From an uncultured Alphaproteobacteria bacterium (GTDB lineage Bacteria; Pseudomonadota; Alphaproteobacteria; HIMB59; GCA-002718135), in contig CACNCW010000003.1 of assembly GCA_902619055.1 (NCBI GenBank), forward strand, positions 1 to 47,467: a stretch of DNA of 47,467 bases, read 5' to 3'. How positions within the stretch are numbered: position 1 is the stretch's first letter; the number at the start of each line of letters is the position of its first letter. Below are positions 28,855 through 36,641 of the stretch, piece after piece. The position numbers and the translations under genes were made by a program. The notes under the pieces are model-generated. The model did not search any database. It saw only the letters and a program-made list of their open reading frames with translations, and was not told the origin of the DNA.

Positions 28855-30384
28855 ATGAAAGAAATAAAAAATGTCGTAATTTTAGGTGGAGGCACTGCTG
28901 GATGGCTAGCTGCATATATATTAAGTGACTTTTTTTATTCTAACAAACTTAATACAAATGTTAAAATAATAGAGTCTTCTAAAATACCAACAATTGGTGT
29001 TGGAGAGGGCACTACCAGTATATTTTATGAATTTTTAAAAAAATATAATTTAGATGAATCTGATTTTTTGAAAGAAACAAAAGCTACATTAAAATTTGGA
29101 ATAGTACATAAAGACTGGAAAGAATTAGGATATACGTATTATGGACCTATAGATGATCCTCAATTAATTGCTCCAAAAAATAAACCAGAAAATTTTGAAT
29201 ATTTAAAAGCATATGCCGTCGCTGCTGGAAGACCAGTCTCTGAAATTCATTTGCATACAATGCTTATGCAAAATAAAAAAGTACCTTATACTTTTAAAAA
29301 TAATAATTTAGAACTAATAAGCCCATTTTATTACGCATATCATTTTGATAATTCTCAAGTCGCAAGCTATTTAAATAAAAGATCTAAAAATATTGAGATT
29401 ATTGATGATATTTACACATCATCAACACAAAATGTAGATGGAACAATTAAATCTCTATGTTTTGAAAGTGGTTTAGAATTGGATGTTGATTTAGTTATTG
29501 ATTGTAGTGGTTTTAAAAAATTGATTATCGGAGATGTATTCAAAACCAAATGGATCTCTTATCAAGATAATCTTCCTGTAAATAGAGCGATGCCATTTTT
29601 TTTAGACATAAAAGAAGAAAACTACATTAATTATACTTTAGCTTGGGCCCAAAAGTATGGATGGATGTGGCAAATTCCTACACAAGAAAGAATTGGTGCT
29701 GGTTATGTTTATTGTGATCAATTTATCTCACCTGATCAAGCACAAGAAGAAATAGAAAAAGTTCTTGGACACAAAATTGAACCAAGAAGAGACATTAAGT
29801 TTAATAGTGGTAGGTTAGAAAAATATTGGGTTAAAAATTGTTTAGCTATCGGTTTATCATCTGGTTTCCTCGAACCCTTAGAAGCTACTTCTATTCATAG
29901 TACTTTGATTCAAATTATTTTATTTGCAACTGAATATCTTAAGAAAGAAATGGACTTTAATAATGAAGAATTAATATCTAATTTTAATAATCGAATTGGA
30001 CGACAATTTGATGATTTTAAAACTTTTTTAAATATGCACTATGTTTCCAAAAGAAGAGACTCAAAATTTTGGCAATACGTTGCAGATGAATGTATAAGCG
30101 AAGAAACAAAAAAATTTATTTCTTTGTGGCAAGATGAACTTCCAAGTCTTGATCATTTTGACGATTATCTCTCTGGCCTTCCTCATGTACAATCACAGTT
30201 ATACTACCCAGTCGTTGATGGTCTTGGTCTATTAAGTAAGGAATCCGCAAGAGAACAAATGAGCAAATATGATTTACGATCAACATCAAGAAAATATTAC
30301 AATGATTTTTCTGAGAAATTTAACGAAATAATCAAGGATTCCCTTACTCACAGTCAATTTATTAATCTCTCAGTGAATTCTTAG
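28855..30384 (+). CDS. flavin-dependent halogenase, tryptophan halogenase family
   Basis: A 509-aa FAD-binding protein (PF04820 type). The FAD motif GGGTAG is at 11-16, the catalytic lysine is K80 in TLKFGIVHKDW, and the halogenase signature WxWxIP is complete as W270-M-W-Q-I-P275. SGFLEPLEATSIH (336-348) supplies the conserved glutamate. These residues make HOCl or HOBr from FADH2, O2 and halide and pass it along a tunnel to the lysine, so the protein looks catalytically intact. A natural substrate cannot be read from sequence; phenolic or indolic aglycones are possible. It needs a separate flavin reductase, and none is adjacent. It starts 3 bp after the GH4 gene, in the same operon as the Opp-type transporter that follows. 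Confidence 0.88.
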   Translation: MKEIKNVVILGGGTAGWLAAYILSDFFYSNKLNTNVKIIESSKIPTIGVGEGTTSIFYEFLKKYNLDESDFLKETKATLKFGIVHKDWKELGYTYYGPIDDPQLIAPKNKPENFEYLKAYAVAAGRPVSEIHLHTMLMQNKKVPYTFKNNNLELISPFYYAYHFDNSQVASYLNKRSKNIEIIDDIYTSSTQNVDGTIKSLCFESGLELDVDLVIDCSGFKKLIIGDVFKTKWISYQDNLPVNRAMPFFLDIKEENYINYTLAWAQKYGWMWQIPTQERIGAGYVYCDQFISPDQAQEEIEKVLGHKIEPRRDIKFNSGRLEKYWVKNCLAIGLSSGFLEPLEATSIHSTLIQIILFATEYLKKEMDFNNEELISNFNNRIGRQFDDFKTFLNMHYVSKRRDSKFWQYVADECISEETKKFISLWQDELPSLDHFDDYLSGLPHVQSQLYYPVVDGLGLLSKESAREQMSKYDLRSTSRKYYNDFSEKFNEIIKDSLTHSQFINLSVNS

Positions 30385-30392
30385 ATTAACTG

Positions 30393-30414
30393 AATAACAT
30401 TTATAATTGTTATT
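30393..30414 (+). promoter_or_regulatory. palindrome upstream of the SBP gene, possible operator
   Basis: AATAACA (30393-30399) and TGTTATT (30408-30414) form a perfect 7-bp inverted repeat with an 8-bp AT spacer, in the 87-bp gap between the halogenase and the SBP gene. The arms are AT-rich, so it is not a strong terminator. It could bind a dimeric regulator. A similar perfect repeat is not seen in the other gaps of the island. Confidence 0.25.
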
Positions 30415-30460
30415 GATTTTGAATTAAAAAAACATTTTAATTTAGTTAAAATTATTCAAA

Positions 30461-30466
30461 GGGAGG
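30461..30466 (+). promoter_or_regulatory. strong Shine-Dalgarno of SBP gene 30472
   Basis: GGGAGG in the context AAAGGGAGGA, five bases before the ATG. Most genes in the window have no clear Shine-Dalgarno sequence, so this and the two like it stand out. Confidence 0.8.
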
Positions 30467-30471
30467 ATAAG

Positions 30472-32499
30472 ATGGGTATTGAAACCAAATTTACTTTCAA
30501 GAGTAAAGCAGCAAGTTTACTTGTAGGCGTTAGCATGGTTGCTATGACTTCTGGTGCTAGTGCTCTTGAAACTCTACCACCTGATAAAAGTATGTCAGGT
30601 ATAGAAGTTGAGTTAGTTGGAAGAGATGATTTATACTCTTACAAAAGTTGTGATAGTTATAATGAAGCTCCTTTAACTGCAGCTTATGTTGAAGCTGGAA
30701 AGCTACCACCAGTAGCTGAGAGACTTCCAAAAACACCAATGATGATGTCAAAAGCTCAAATGGTTGATGGAATTGGTGATTATGGCGGAACATTTCGTCA
30801 TGTTATTGGAGGAAGACCTGAAGGTTGGAACTGGATGGCTGGACAACATCAAGGTTGGGGTGGCATTAGCATGCAGTTAATGCAATCATTAACAAGACTA
30901 GGTCCACTATGGCAAGTTAAACCTGAAGAAGCTTTACCTCTTCCAAACCTAGCAACTGACTGGGAGTTTAATAGCGATCGCACTACTTTAACTATGAATT
31001 TAGTTGAAGGTGTAAAATGGTCTGATGGAGATCCATTTGATACTGAAGATATTGATTTTTGGTGGAACGATAATGTTCAAAATGCAAATGTAAACTCGAG
31101 GCTTCCAAAGGATGCTCTTGGTGCAGGAACGACAGTTGATATTTTAGGACCATATTCGTTTAGGTTTAATTTTGATTCTCCAAAAGGTAATGCTGTTCTA
31201 TCACAGCTTGCACATATGGGAGGTGCTCCAGGGCCTTCTCACATTTTAAAACCACATCACCCAGATTATAATAGTGATGCGACTTACGATACATATACAA
31301 TGGCTTTACCACCTGATGAAGTGCCTATAGCAACACTTGGAGCTTATGTTCCAGTTGCTCATAAAATTGACGAACTGGTGGTGATGAAAAGAAATCCTTA
31401 CTATTGGAAAGTTGATGAAGAATGTAATCAACTTCCATATTACCATGAAACGATTTATAAATTAACCACATGGGATGATAGAACTACGCAAGCTCTAGCA
31501 GGAACTGGTGATTATTCTAATATGGAAAATCCTGGTAACTACGTTGAAGCCTTAAAGCAAAATAAAGATCCTAACTCGCCTGTTAGATCAGTCTTTGGTT
31601 CTAGATCTTTGACATGGAAATTATATGTAAATCTTTCCTCTGAATTTGGAGCTCAAGATGATTATGATAGAGAGTTAAGAAAACTTTTCAGAAACTTGGA
31701 GTTTAGAAAAGCACTTTCTCACGCAATGGACAGAGACACTATGGGTCAATCTGTTGCGAGAGGTCCTTTCTTCCATCCTCATGCTGGAGGATTTTCTGCA
31801 GGATCTCCTTTTCATCGCTTTGAGGATTCTATTTATTATGGATACAATGTTGATGGAGCCAATTCAATCTTAGATGGTTTAGGTCTTATTGATAGTGATG
31901 GAAACGGTATTAGAAATTTTCCTAATGGAGGAGAAGATATAGCGTTGGACATCCTTTTCAGTAATGAAAGATCCACTGATATTAAAATTGGGGATAGTAT
32001 AGTTCCAATGTTTGAAGCGGTAGGATTAAAACCTATTTTAAAACCTTCAAACGATACGGCAGCAATTACTGATGCGGGAAATTGGAATTTATATATTAAT
32101 AGACACAATTGGCTTGTTGTAACGAAAAACATGGCTGATGAGTTACCAATAACTCCTGAAAATCCTGTTCAACATAAAAGTAATGAAGGTGATTTACTTC
32201 CATTTGAAAAAACTTTAGCTAATTTAGGTAACGACATTCTTGCTACTAATGATTTGAAAGTTGTTGCAGAAAAAGCTTACGAAATTCAAAAGGTAAGTAC
32301 TGAAAATGTATATTCAATAGGATTAATACAAACACCTGCTGCACTTTTAATTAACAAAAGGATAAAGAATAATCATCCAGGCACTCCAGTATATATGTAC
32401 GAATGGGGTGAAGATGCAATTTTTAGGGAAAGACTTTATACCCCTAAAGCTGATCAAATAGATGAGTTCTTACCTGGTGTTTTGGCTGAATATAAATAA
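30472..32499 (+). CDS. ABC transporter substrate-binding protein, family 5 (Opp/Dpp type)
   Basis: A 675-aa periplasmic solute-binding protein. A signal peptide with hydrophobic core LLVGVSMVAMTSG ends at about residue 31 (ASA-LET). The mature part matches SBP family 5 in layout: NLATDWEFNSDRTTLTMNLVEG, WSDGDPFDTEDIDFWW, a substrate lobe with KALSHAMDRDTMG and a C-terminal lobe. Family 5 binds peptides, nickel or oligosaccharides. Next to GH4 enzymes an oligosaccharide or glycoside ligand is likely, as for AgpA of S. meliloti, though peptides remain possible. It is longer than OppA (about 540 aa). It lies 87 bp after the halogenase and has its own terminator hairpin before the permeases. Confidence 0.92.
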   Translation: MGIETKFTFKSKAASLLVGVSMVAMTSGASALETLPPDKSMSGIEVELVGRDDLYSYKSCDSYNEAPLTAAYVEAGKLPPVAERLPKTPMMMSKAQMVDGIGDYGGTFRHVIGGRPEGWNWMAGQHQGWGGISMQLMQSLTRLGPLWQVKPEEALPLPNLATDWEFNSDRTTLTMNLVEGVKWSDGDPFDTEDIDFWWNDNVQNANVNSRLPKDALGAGTTVDILGPYSFRFNFDSPKGNAVLSQLAHMGGAPGPSHILKPHHPDYNSDATYDTYTMALPPDEVPIATLGAYVPVAHKIDELVVMKRNPYYWKVDEECNQLPYYHETIYKLTTWDDRTTQALAGTGDYSNMENPGNYVEALKQNKDPNSPVRSVFGSRSLTWKLYVNLSSEFGAQDDYDRELRKLFRNLEFRKALSHAMDRDTMGQSVARGPFFHPHAGGFSAGSPFHRFEDSIYYGYNVDGANSILDGLGLIDSDGNGIRNFPNGGEDIALDILFSNERSTDIKIGDSIVPMFEAVGLKPILKPSNDTAAITDAGNWNLYINRHNWLVVTKNMADELPITPENPVQHKSNEGDLLPFEKTLANLGNDILATNDLKVVAEKAYEIQKVSTENVYSIGLIQTPAALLINKRIKNNHPGTPVYMYEWGEDAIFRERLYTPKADQIDEFLPGVLAEYK

Positions 32500-32513
32500 A
32501 TAAATCAATACAA

Positions 32514-32540
32514 TGGCCCATTTTTCAATGGGCCAGTTTT
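32514..32540 (+). terminator. hairpin terminator/attenuator between SBP and permease genes
   Basis: TGGCCCAT (32514-32521) and ATGGGCCA (32528-32535) form a perfect 8-bp stem with a 6-base loop, followed by GTTTT. In an AT-rich genome this GC stem stands out. The T run is short, so it probably acts as a partial terminator, or as an mRNA stabiliser for the SBP message. Confidence 0.65.
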
Positions 32541-32547
32541 ACAATTT

Positions 32548-33573
32548 ATGGCTTTTTTATTTTTTTTATTAAAACGAATTATTGCAACTATTCCTCTATT
32601 AATTGCTATAACTCTTGTTGCATTTCTTCTTGTTCAGGCAATGCCCGGTGATTATGCAACTCAATGGAAAGCTCAAACAATGTCAATGGGAGGTGTCAGT
32701 GAAGAGGATGCTGAGGCTCAAGCTGAAGCTTTAAGAGTTAGATTAGGTTTAGATAAACCACTTTACATTCAATATTTTAATTGGGTAAAAAATATCACTC
32801 TTTATTGGGATTTAGGAGAATCATTTATTCAACAGAGATCAGTTAATGAAGCAATAGGAGATAGAGTTCCACGAACATTATTATTAGCTTTTATATGTTA
32901 CTTTAATGCCGTAACTATTGGAATATTAGCTGGCGTCTATGCTGCTACACATCAATATCAACTAGGCGATCAGCTTGCTACGGTTTTTACATTTTTAGCT
33001 TTTTCAATTCCTAAGTTTATTGTAGCGTTAGTTATATTATATTTCTGGGCTATTAAATTTCATTCACCATATTATGGCTCAATATTTTCACAAGAATATG
33101 TTTTACAAGAGGGATGGTGGAGTCTTGCAAAAACATGGGATTTCTTGCTCCATACCTGGCCAATTATTGCAGTTGGAAGTTTTGTAGGAGCAGGATATCA
33201 AATGAGAATGATGCGAGGTAATTTATTAGATGTTTTAAAAATGCAATTTATAGAAACCGCAAGAGCTAAAGGGTTAAAGGAAAGTAAGATTATATGGAAA
33301 CATGGTGTTCCAAACGCTTTACATCCAATAATCATGAATCAAGGCAGAAGCGTTGGCTATTTAATTGAAGGAGAGATTGAAGTAGCAATTGTATTAGCAA
33401 TACCAACTATTGGACCATTGATTTTATCATCCGTTACCACAATGGATATATATGTTGCATCTTCAATATTTTTGATTTTGTCTCTCGTATTAGTAATTGG
33501 TAATTTTATTGCAGATATAATATTGGCATTACTTGATCCTCGTATTAGAGATATGTCTGGAGGTGAGGCTTAA
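32548..33573 (+). CDS. ABC transporter permease, DppB/OppB type
   Basis: A 341-aa inner-membrane permease with six helices. The start FFLLKRIIATIPLLIAITLVAF is the typical first helix, and the long periplasmic loop before helix 2 contains RLGLDKPLYIQYFNW. The cytoplasmic EAA loop is ETARAKGLKESKIIWKHGVPNAL (split here as two parts), which docks to the ATPase. It is the first membrane subunit of the Opp/Dpp-type system, preceded by a hairpin that may lower its expression. Its stop and the next start share one base (TAATG). Confidence 0.92.
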   Translation: MAFLFFLLKRIIATIPLLIAITLVAFLLVQAMPGDYATQWKAQTMSMGGVSEEDAEAQAEALRVRLGLDKPLYIQYFNWVKNITLYWDLGESFIQQRSVNEAIGDRVPRTLLLAFICYFNAVTIGILAGVYAATHQYQLGDQLATVFTFLAFSIPKFIVALVILYFWAIKFHSPYYGSIFSQEYVLQEGWWSLAKTWDFLLHTWPIIAVGSFVGAGYQMRMMRGNLLDVLKMQFIETARAKGLKESKIIWKHGVPNALHPIIMNQGRSVGYLIEGEIEVAIVLAIPTIGPLILSSVTTMDIYVASSIFLILSLVLVIGNFIADIILALLDPRIRDMSGGEA

Positions 33574-34700
33574 TGACTTCAAAAAATAAAAATGGATCTC
33601 TTAATGCTGAGGCACAAAAATTTTCAAATATAAATTCCCATTGGCACCTTTCATATTTAAGATTAAAAAAAAATCGTTACGGAATGTTTGGTTTATATGG
33701 TGTGTTGTTTATTTTTTTTATTGCTATTTTTGCAGAATTTTTATCACCTCATAGTTATAAGAAGACTGTTCAGGATGAATTATATAATCCACCACAATTA
33801 ATTCGATTTATAGATTCTGAAGGTAATTTTCATTTAAGACCATTTGTATTTAAACTTATTGAAGAAATGGATATGGAAACTTTTGAATTCTCATACTCTA
33901 ATTCAGATGAAATGATACCTATTTATTTTTTTATTCAGGGTGATGAATATTCTATTTTTGGTTTTAAGACTAAGCTTCGGTTATTTGGCAATAACGAAGG
34001 TAATATTCACTTATTGGGTACTGATAATATGGGGAGAGATATTCTTTCAAGAATGTTTGTCGGAACACAAATTACTATGCTCTTTGCTTTACTTGCAGTT
34101 TCAGCATCATTGGTTATTGGATTAATGGTAGGTATAAGCTCAGGATATTTTGGAGGAACGTATGATTTAATAGCGCAAAGAGTGACAGAATTTGCATTAT
34201 CATTTCCATCCTATCCATTATATTTTGCGTTGGTAGCTCTCTTACCAAAAAGAGCCGATGAGACAACAGTGTTTGTACTATTTGCTGGAATAATTGTTTT
34301 ATTAAATTGGGCATCAATTGCTAGAGAGATTAGAGGTAAAACTTTTTTAGTAAGAAACCTAGAATTTGTTAGAGCAGCAAGAGCTTTAGGTGCATCTAGA
34401 TCAAGAATAATGATTCAACATATATTTCCAAATACTTTATCTCACGTAATTGTCTGGACATCATTTTGTATTCCTCTAATTATTTTAGTTGAAACTTTTT
34501 TAAGTTTCATCGGAGTAGGTGTTCAGCATCCTATGGTTTCATGGGGTGTAATGTTAAATCAGGCTTTAGATATACAGAGCTTTGCATATGCTCCCTGGAT
34601 GATTTCTCCAGTTGGAATGATTATATTAACTGTTTTAGCTTTTAATGCTTTTGGAGATGGAATAAGGGACGCGGTAGATCCATATGCAGTCACAAAATAA
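33573..34700 (+). CDS. ABC transporter permease, DppC/OppC type
   Basis: A 375-aa permease, the partner of the DppB-type subunit. It has the OppC N-terminal cytoplasmic segment (LRLKKNRYGMFGLYGVLF), a first helix, a periplasmic domain of about 120 residues that is larger than in DppC (300 aa), the HLLGTDNMGRDILSRMF motif near 148, and the EAA loop AARALGASRSRIMIQHIFPNTL. The extra periplasmic domain (about 55-145) may fit a larger ligand, which is inference. It overlaps the ATPase gene by 17 bp. Confidence 0.92.
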   Translation: MTSKNKNGSLNAEAQKFSNINSHWHLSYLRLKKNRYGMFGLYGVLFIFFIAIFAEFLSPHSYKKTVQDELYNPPQLIRFIDSEGNFHLRPFVFKLIEEMDMETFEFSYSNSDEMIPIYFFIQGDEYSIFGFKTKLRLFGNNEGNIHLLGTDNMGRDILSRMFVGTQITMLFALLAVSASLVIGLMVGISSGYFGGTYDLIAQRVTEFALSFPSYPLYFALVALLPKRADETTVFVLFAGIIVLLNWASIAREIRGKTFLVRNLEFVRAARALGASRSRIMIQHIFPNTLSHVIVWTSFCIPLIILVETFLSFIGVGVQHPMVSWGVMLNQALDIQSFAYAPWMISPVGMIILTVLAFNAFGDGIRDAVDPYAVTK

Positions 34701-36312
34701 TCAGAAATTATTAGATCTGAAAAATGCTGAAGTAAAATTCAGTGTAGAGGGAGGAATTGTTAATGCAGTAAATGATATATCTTTTGACATAATGAAAGGT
34801 GAAACCCTTGCTGTTGTTGGTGAGTCAGGTTCAGGAAAATCAGTCACTGCTAGAACTATAATGAAAATGCTACCTAAGAATTCATCAATCGGGTCAAATT
34901 TCAAGATTGAGTTTAAAGATGTAGATATTACAAATTTAACTCAGGAACAGATGAGACAAATCAGAGGTGATACTATTAGTATGATATTTCAAGAGCCTCT
35001 TACAAGTTTAAATCCTCTCCATAGGATTGGTAGTCAATTGATAGAGGTATTACGAGAACACAATAAAATTGATAAAATTACTGCAAAAGAAAGAGCCCTT
35101 GAATTATTAAAAGAAGTACAAATTCCTCAGCCAGAAGAAAGATTAAATCAATATCCGCATCAGTTATCAGGGGGTCAAAGACAAAGAGTTATGATTGCAA
35201 TGGCTATTGCAAATAGACCTGATTTATTAATAGCTGATGAACCAACAACTGCTTTAGATGTTACAATACAATCACAAATATTAAAATTACTAAAGGATCT
35301 ACAAAAAAAATATGGAATGGCAATTATGCTTATTACACATGATTTAACTGTTGTAAGAAAAACTAGTGATAGAATATGTGTAATGCGATATGGAAAAATA
35401 GTTGAGAGAGGTATTACAGAAGATGTATTTAATAATCCTCAGCATGAATATACAAAACATTTAATTAATTCTGAACCAAGTGGTGAACCCGATCCTTATG
35501 ATGCAAGCAATGAAGATTATATAATACAAGGACAGCAATGTACTGTTAAATTTACATTGAAAAAAGGGAATTTTTTTAATCAAAAGAAAACAGAATTAAT
35601 TGCAGTAAATAATGTTGATATTAAAGCGCGTTATGGTGAAACCATAGGCATTGTTGGAGAAAGTGGATCAGGTAAAAGCACACTTGGAATGTCACTTATA
35701 AAACTACAAGATATAAATTCTGGAAAAATATTTTTTAAAGATGAAGAAATACAAGATTATAATACTAAGCAATTAAAAGATTTAAGAGAACATATGCAGA
35801 TTGTTTTTCAAGATCCTTTTTCATCTTTAAATCCTAGACATACAATAAAACAAATAATAGGCGAGGGATTAGAAATAAATAGAAAAGATTTATCAAAAGA
35901 AGAAAAAGACGATTTAATAAAAAAAACACTAAATGAAGTAAATCTTGATGAAGCTGTCCTTCATCGTTTCCCTCATGAATTTTCAGGCGGCCAAAGGCAA
36001 AGAATTGCGATTGCTAGAGCTATAATTTTAAATCCAGAATTTATTTTACTTGATGAACCAACTTCTGCTTTGGATTTATCTATTCAGGCACAAATTATTG
36101 ATTTGTTGAGATCTTTAAGAAGAAATCACAATTTGTCATATATTTTCATTAGCCATAATTTGAAAGTAATTCGATCGCTGTGTCATTATACTTTGGTTAT
36201 GAAAGATGGAAAAGTAATTGAAGAAGGAATTACTAAAAATGTACTCGATAATCCAGTAAACGACTATACCAAACAATTAGTTCAATCAGCTTTTGAGGTT
36301 ATAGGTGAATAG
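34684..36312 (+). CDS. ABC transporter ATP-binding protein, fused DppD-DppF type
   Basis: A 542-aa protein with two complete ABC ATPase domains in one chain. Domain 1 has Walker A GESGSGKS at 46-53, signature LSGGQRQRV and Walker B LLIADEPTTALD. Domain 2 has Walker A GESGSGKS near 325, signature FSGGQRQRI and Walker B ILLDEPTSALD. Such OppD-OppF fusions, as in YejF or GsiA, power Opp/Dpp-type uptake. The peptide-type C-terminal extension with NNPQHEYTKHLI after domain 1 agrees with family 5 transport. The iron-sulfur cysteine cluster seen in some OppD/OppF is not evident. It completes the transporter and overlaps the next small gene by 8 bp. Confidence 0.93.
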   Translation: MQSQNNQKLLDLKNAEVKFSVEGGIVNAVNDISFDIMKGETLAVVGESGSGKSVTARTIMKMLPKNSSIGSNFKIEFKDVDITNLTQEQMRQIRGDTISMIFQEPLTSLNPLHRIGSQLIEVLREHNKIDKITAKERALELLKEVQIPQPEERLNQYPHQLSGGQRQRVMIAMAIANRPDLLIADEPTTALDVTIQSQILKLLKDLQKKYGMAIMLITHDLTVVRKTSDRICVMRYGKIVERGITEDVFNNPQHEYTKHLINSEPSGEPDPYDASNEDYIIQGQQCTVKFTLKKGNFFNQKKTELIAVNNVDIKARYGETIGIVGESGSGKSTLGMSLIKLQDINSGKIFFKDEEIQDYNTKQLKDLREHMQIVFQDPFSSLNPRHTIKQIIGEGLEINRKDLSKEEKDDLIKKTLNEVNLDEAVLHRFPHEFSGGQRQRIAIARAIILNPEFILLDEPTSALDLSIQAQIIDLLRSLRRNHNLSYIFISHNLKVIRSLCHYTLVMKDGKVIEEGITKNVLDNPVNDYTKQLVQSAFEVIGE

Positions 36313-36505
36313 TAAAAACTATTTTGTAACAAGTGATGACGGAAGAAAATATAAAATTCCAGATATAAATAATTTTTTTAAGCATCTTACAGATTTTCAT
36401 ACTGAAAATGGTCATGGAAACAATTCGTTACATGAGGAAAATGGCTTTTATTTTACTGTAACTGATGATTTTTACAATGCAGTTAAAAAAATGTTTATTT
36501 CCTAA
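36305..36505 (+). CDS. small conserved-looking protein of unknown function
   Basis: I do not recognise this 66-aa protein. It begins with GTG at 36305, overlapping the ATPase stop by 8 bp. The sequence has a DDGRKYKIPDINNFF segment and FTVTDDFYNAVKKMF at the end, is mildly acidic with many aromatic residues, and has no signal peptide, membrane segment or cysteine. Its codon use looks like the neighbouring genes, and the translational overlap suggests a true gene of the transporter operon. A cytoplasmic accessory role is a guess. Confidence 0.55.
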   Translation: MNSKNYFVTSDDGRKYKIPDINNFFKHLTDFHTENGHGNNSLHEENGFYFTVTDDFYNAVKKMFIS

Positions 36506-36553
36506 AATAACTATTATTAAAATATTTATAATAATCTATAAGGTAAAAAAAAA

Positions 36554-36630
36554 GGGCTCTTAGCTCAGTTGGTTAGAGCGCCCCGCTCATAACGGGGTGG
36601 TCCGGGGTTCAAGTCCCTGAGGGCCCACCA
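36554..36630 (+). tRNA. tRNA with CAU anticodon, probably tRNA-Ile2
   Basis: The acceptor stem GGGCTCT/AGGGCCC has one G-T pair. The D arm is GCTC-AGTTGGTTA-GAGC, and the anticodon stem CCCCG/CGGGG encloses loop CTCATAA with CAT at 36588-36590. The T arm is CGGGG-TTCAAGT-CCCTG with one mismatch or wobble, and the CCA end is encoded. The TGGTC variable loop and AAGTCC T arm resemble tRNA-Ile2 (lysidine-modified, reading AUA) more than elongator Met; initiator Met is excluded by the anticodon stem pattern and paired position 1. TATAAT at 36527-36532 may be its -10 box. Confidence 0.85.
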
Positions 36631-36641
36631 TTTAAAGTATT

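Noticed and set aside
30557..30793. Antisense open frame inside the family 5 SBP gene
   Set aside because: It has no recognisable domain, is His/Leu/Gln-rich as expected from a shadow frame, and lies within a well-supported gene. Other short antisense frames were dropped for the same reason.
36554..36630. Elongator tRNA-Met instead of tRNA-Ile2
   Set aside because: The anticodon CAU is the same for both; the TGGTC variable loop and T arm fit Ile2 better. I keep Ile2 as likely but not certain.
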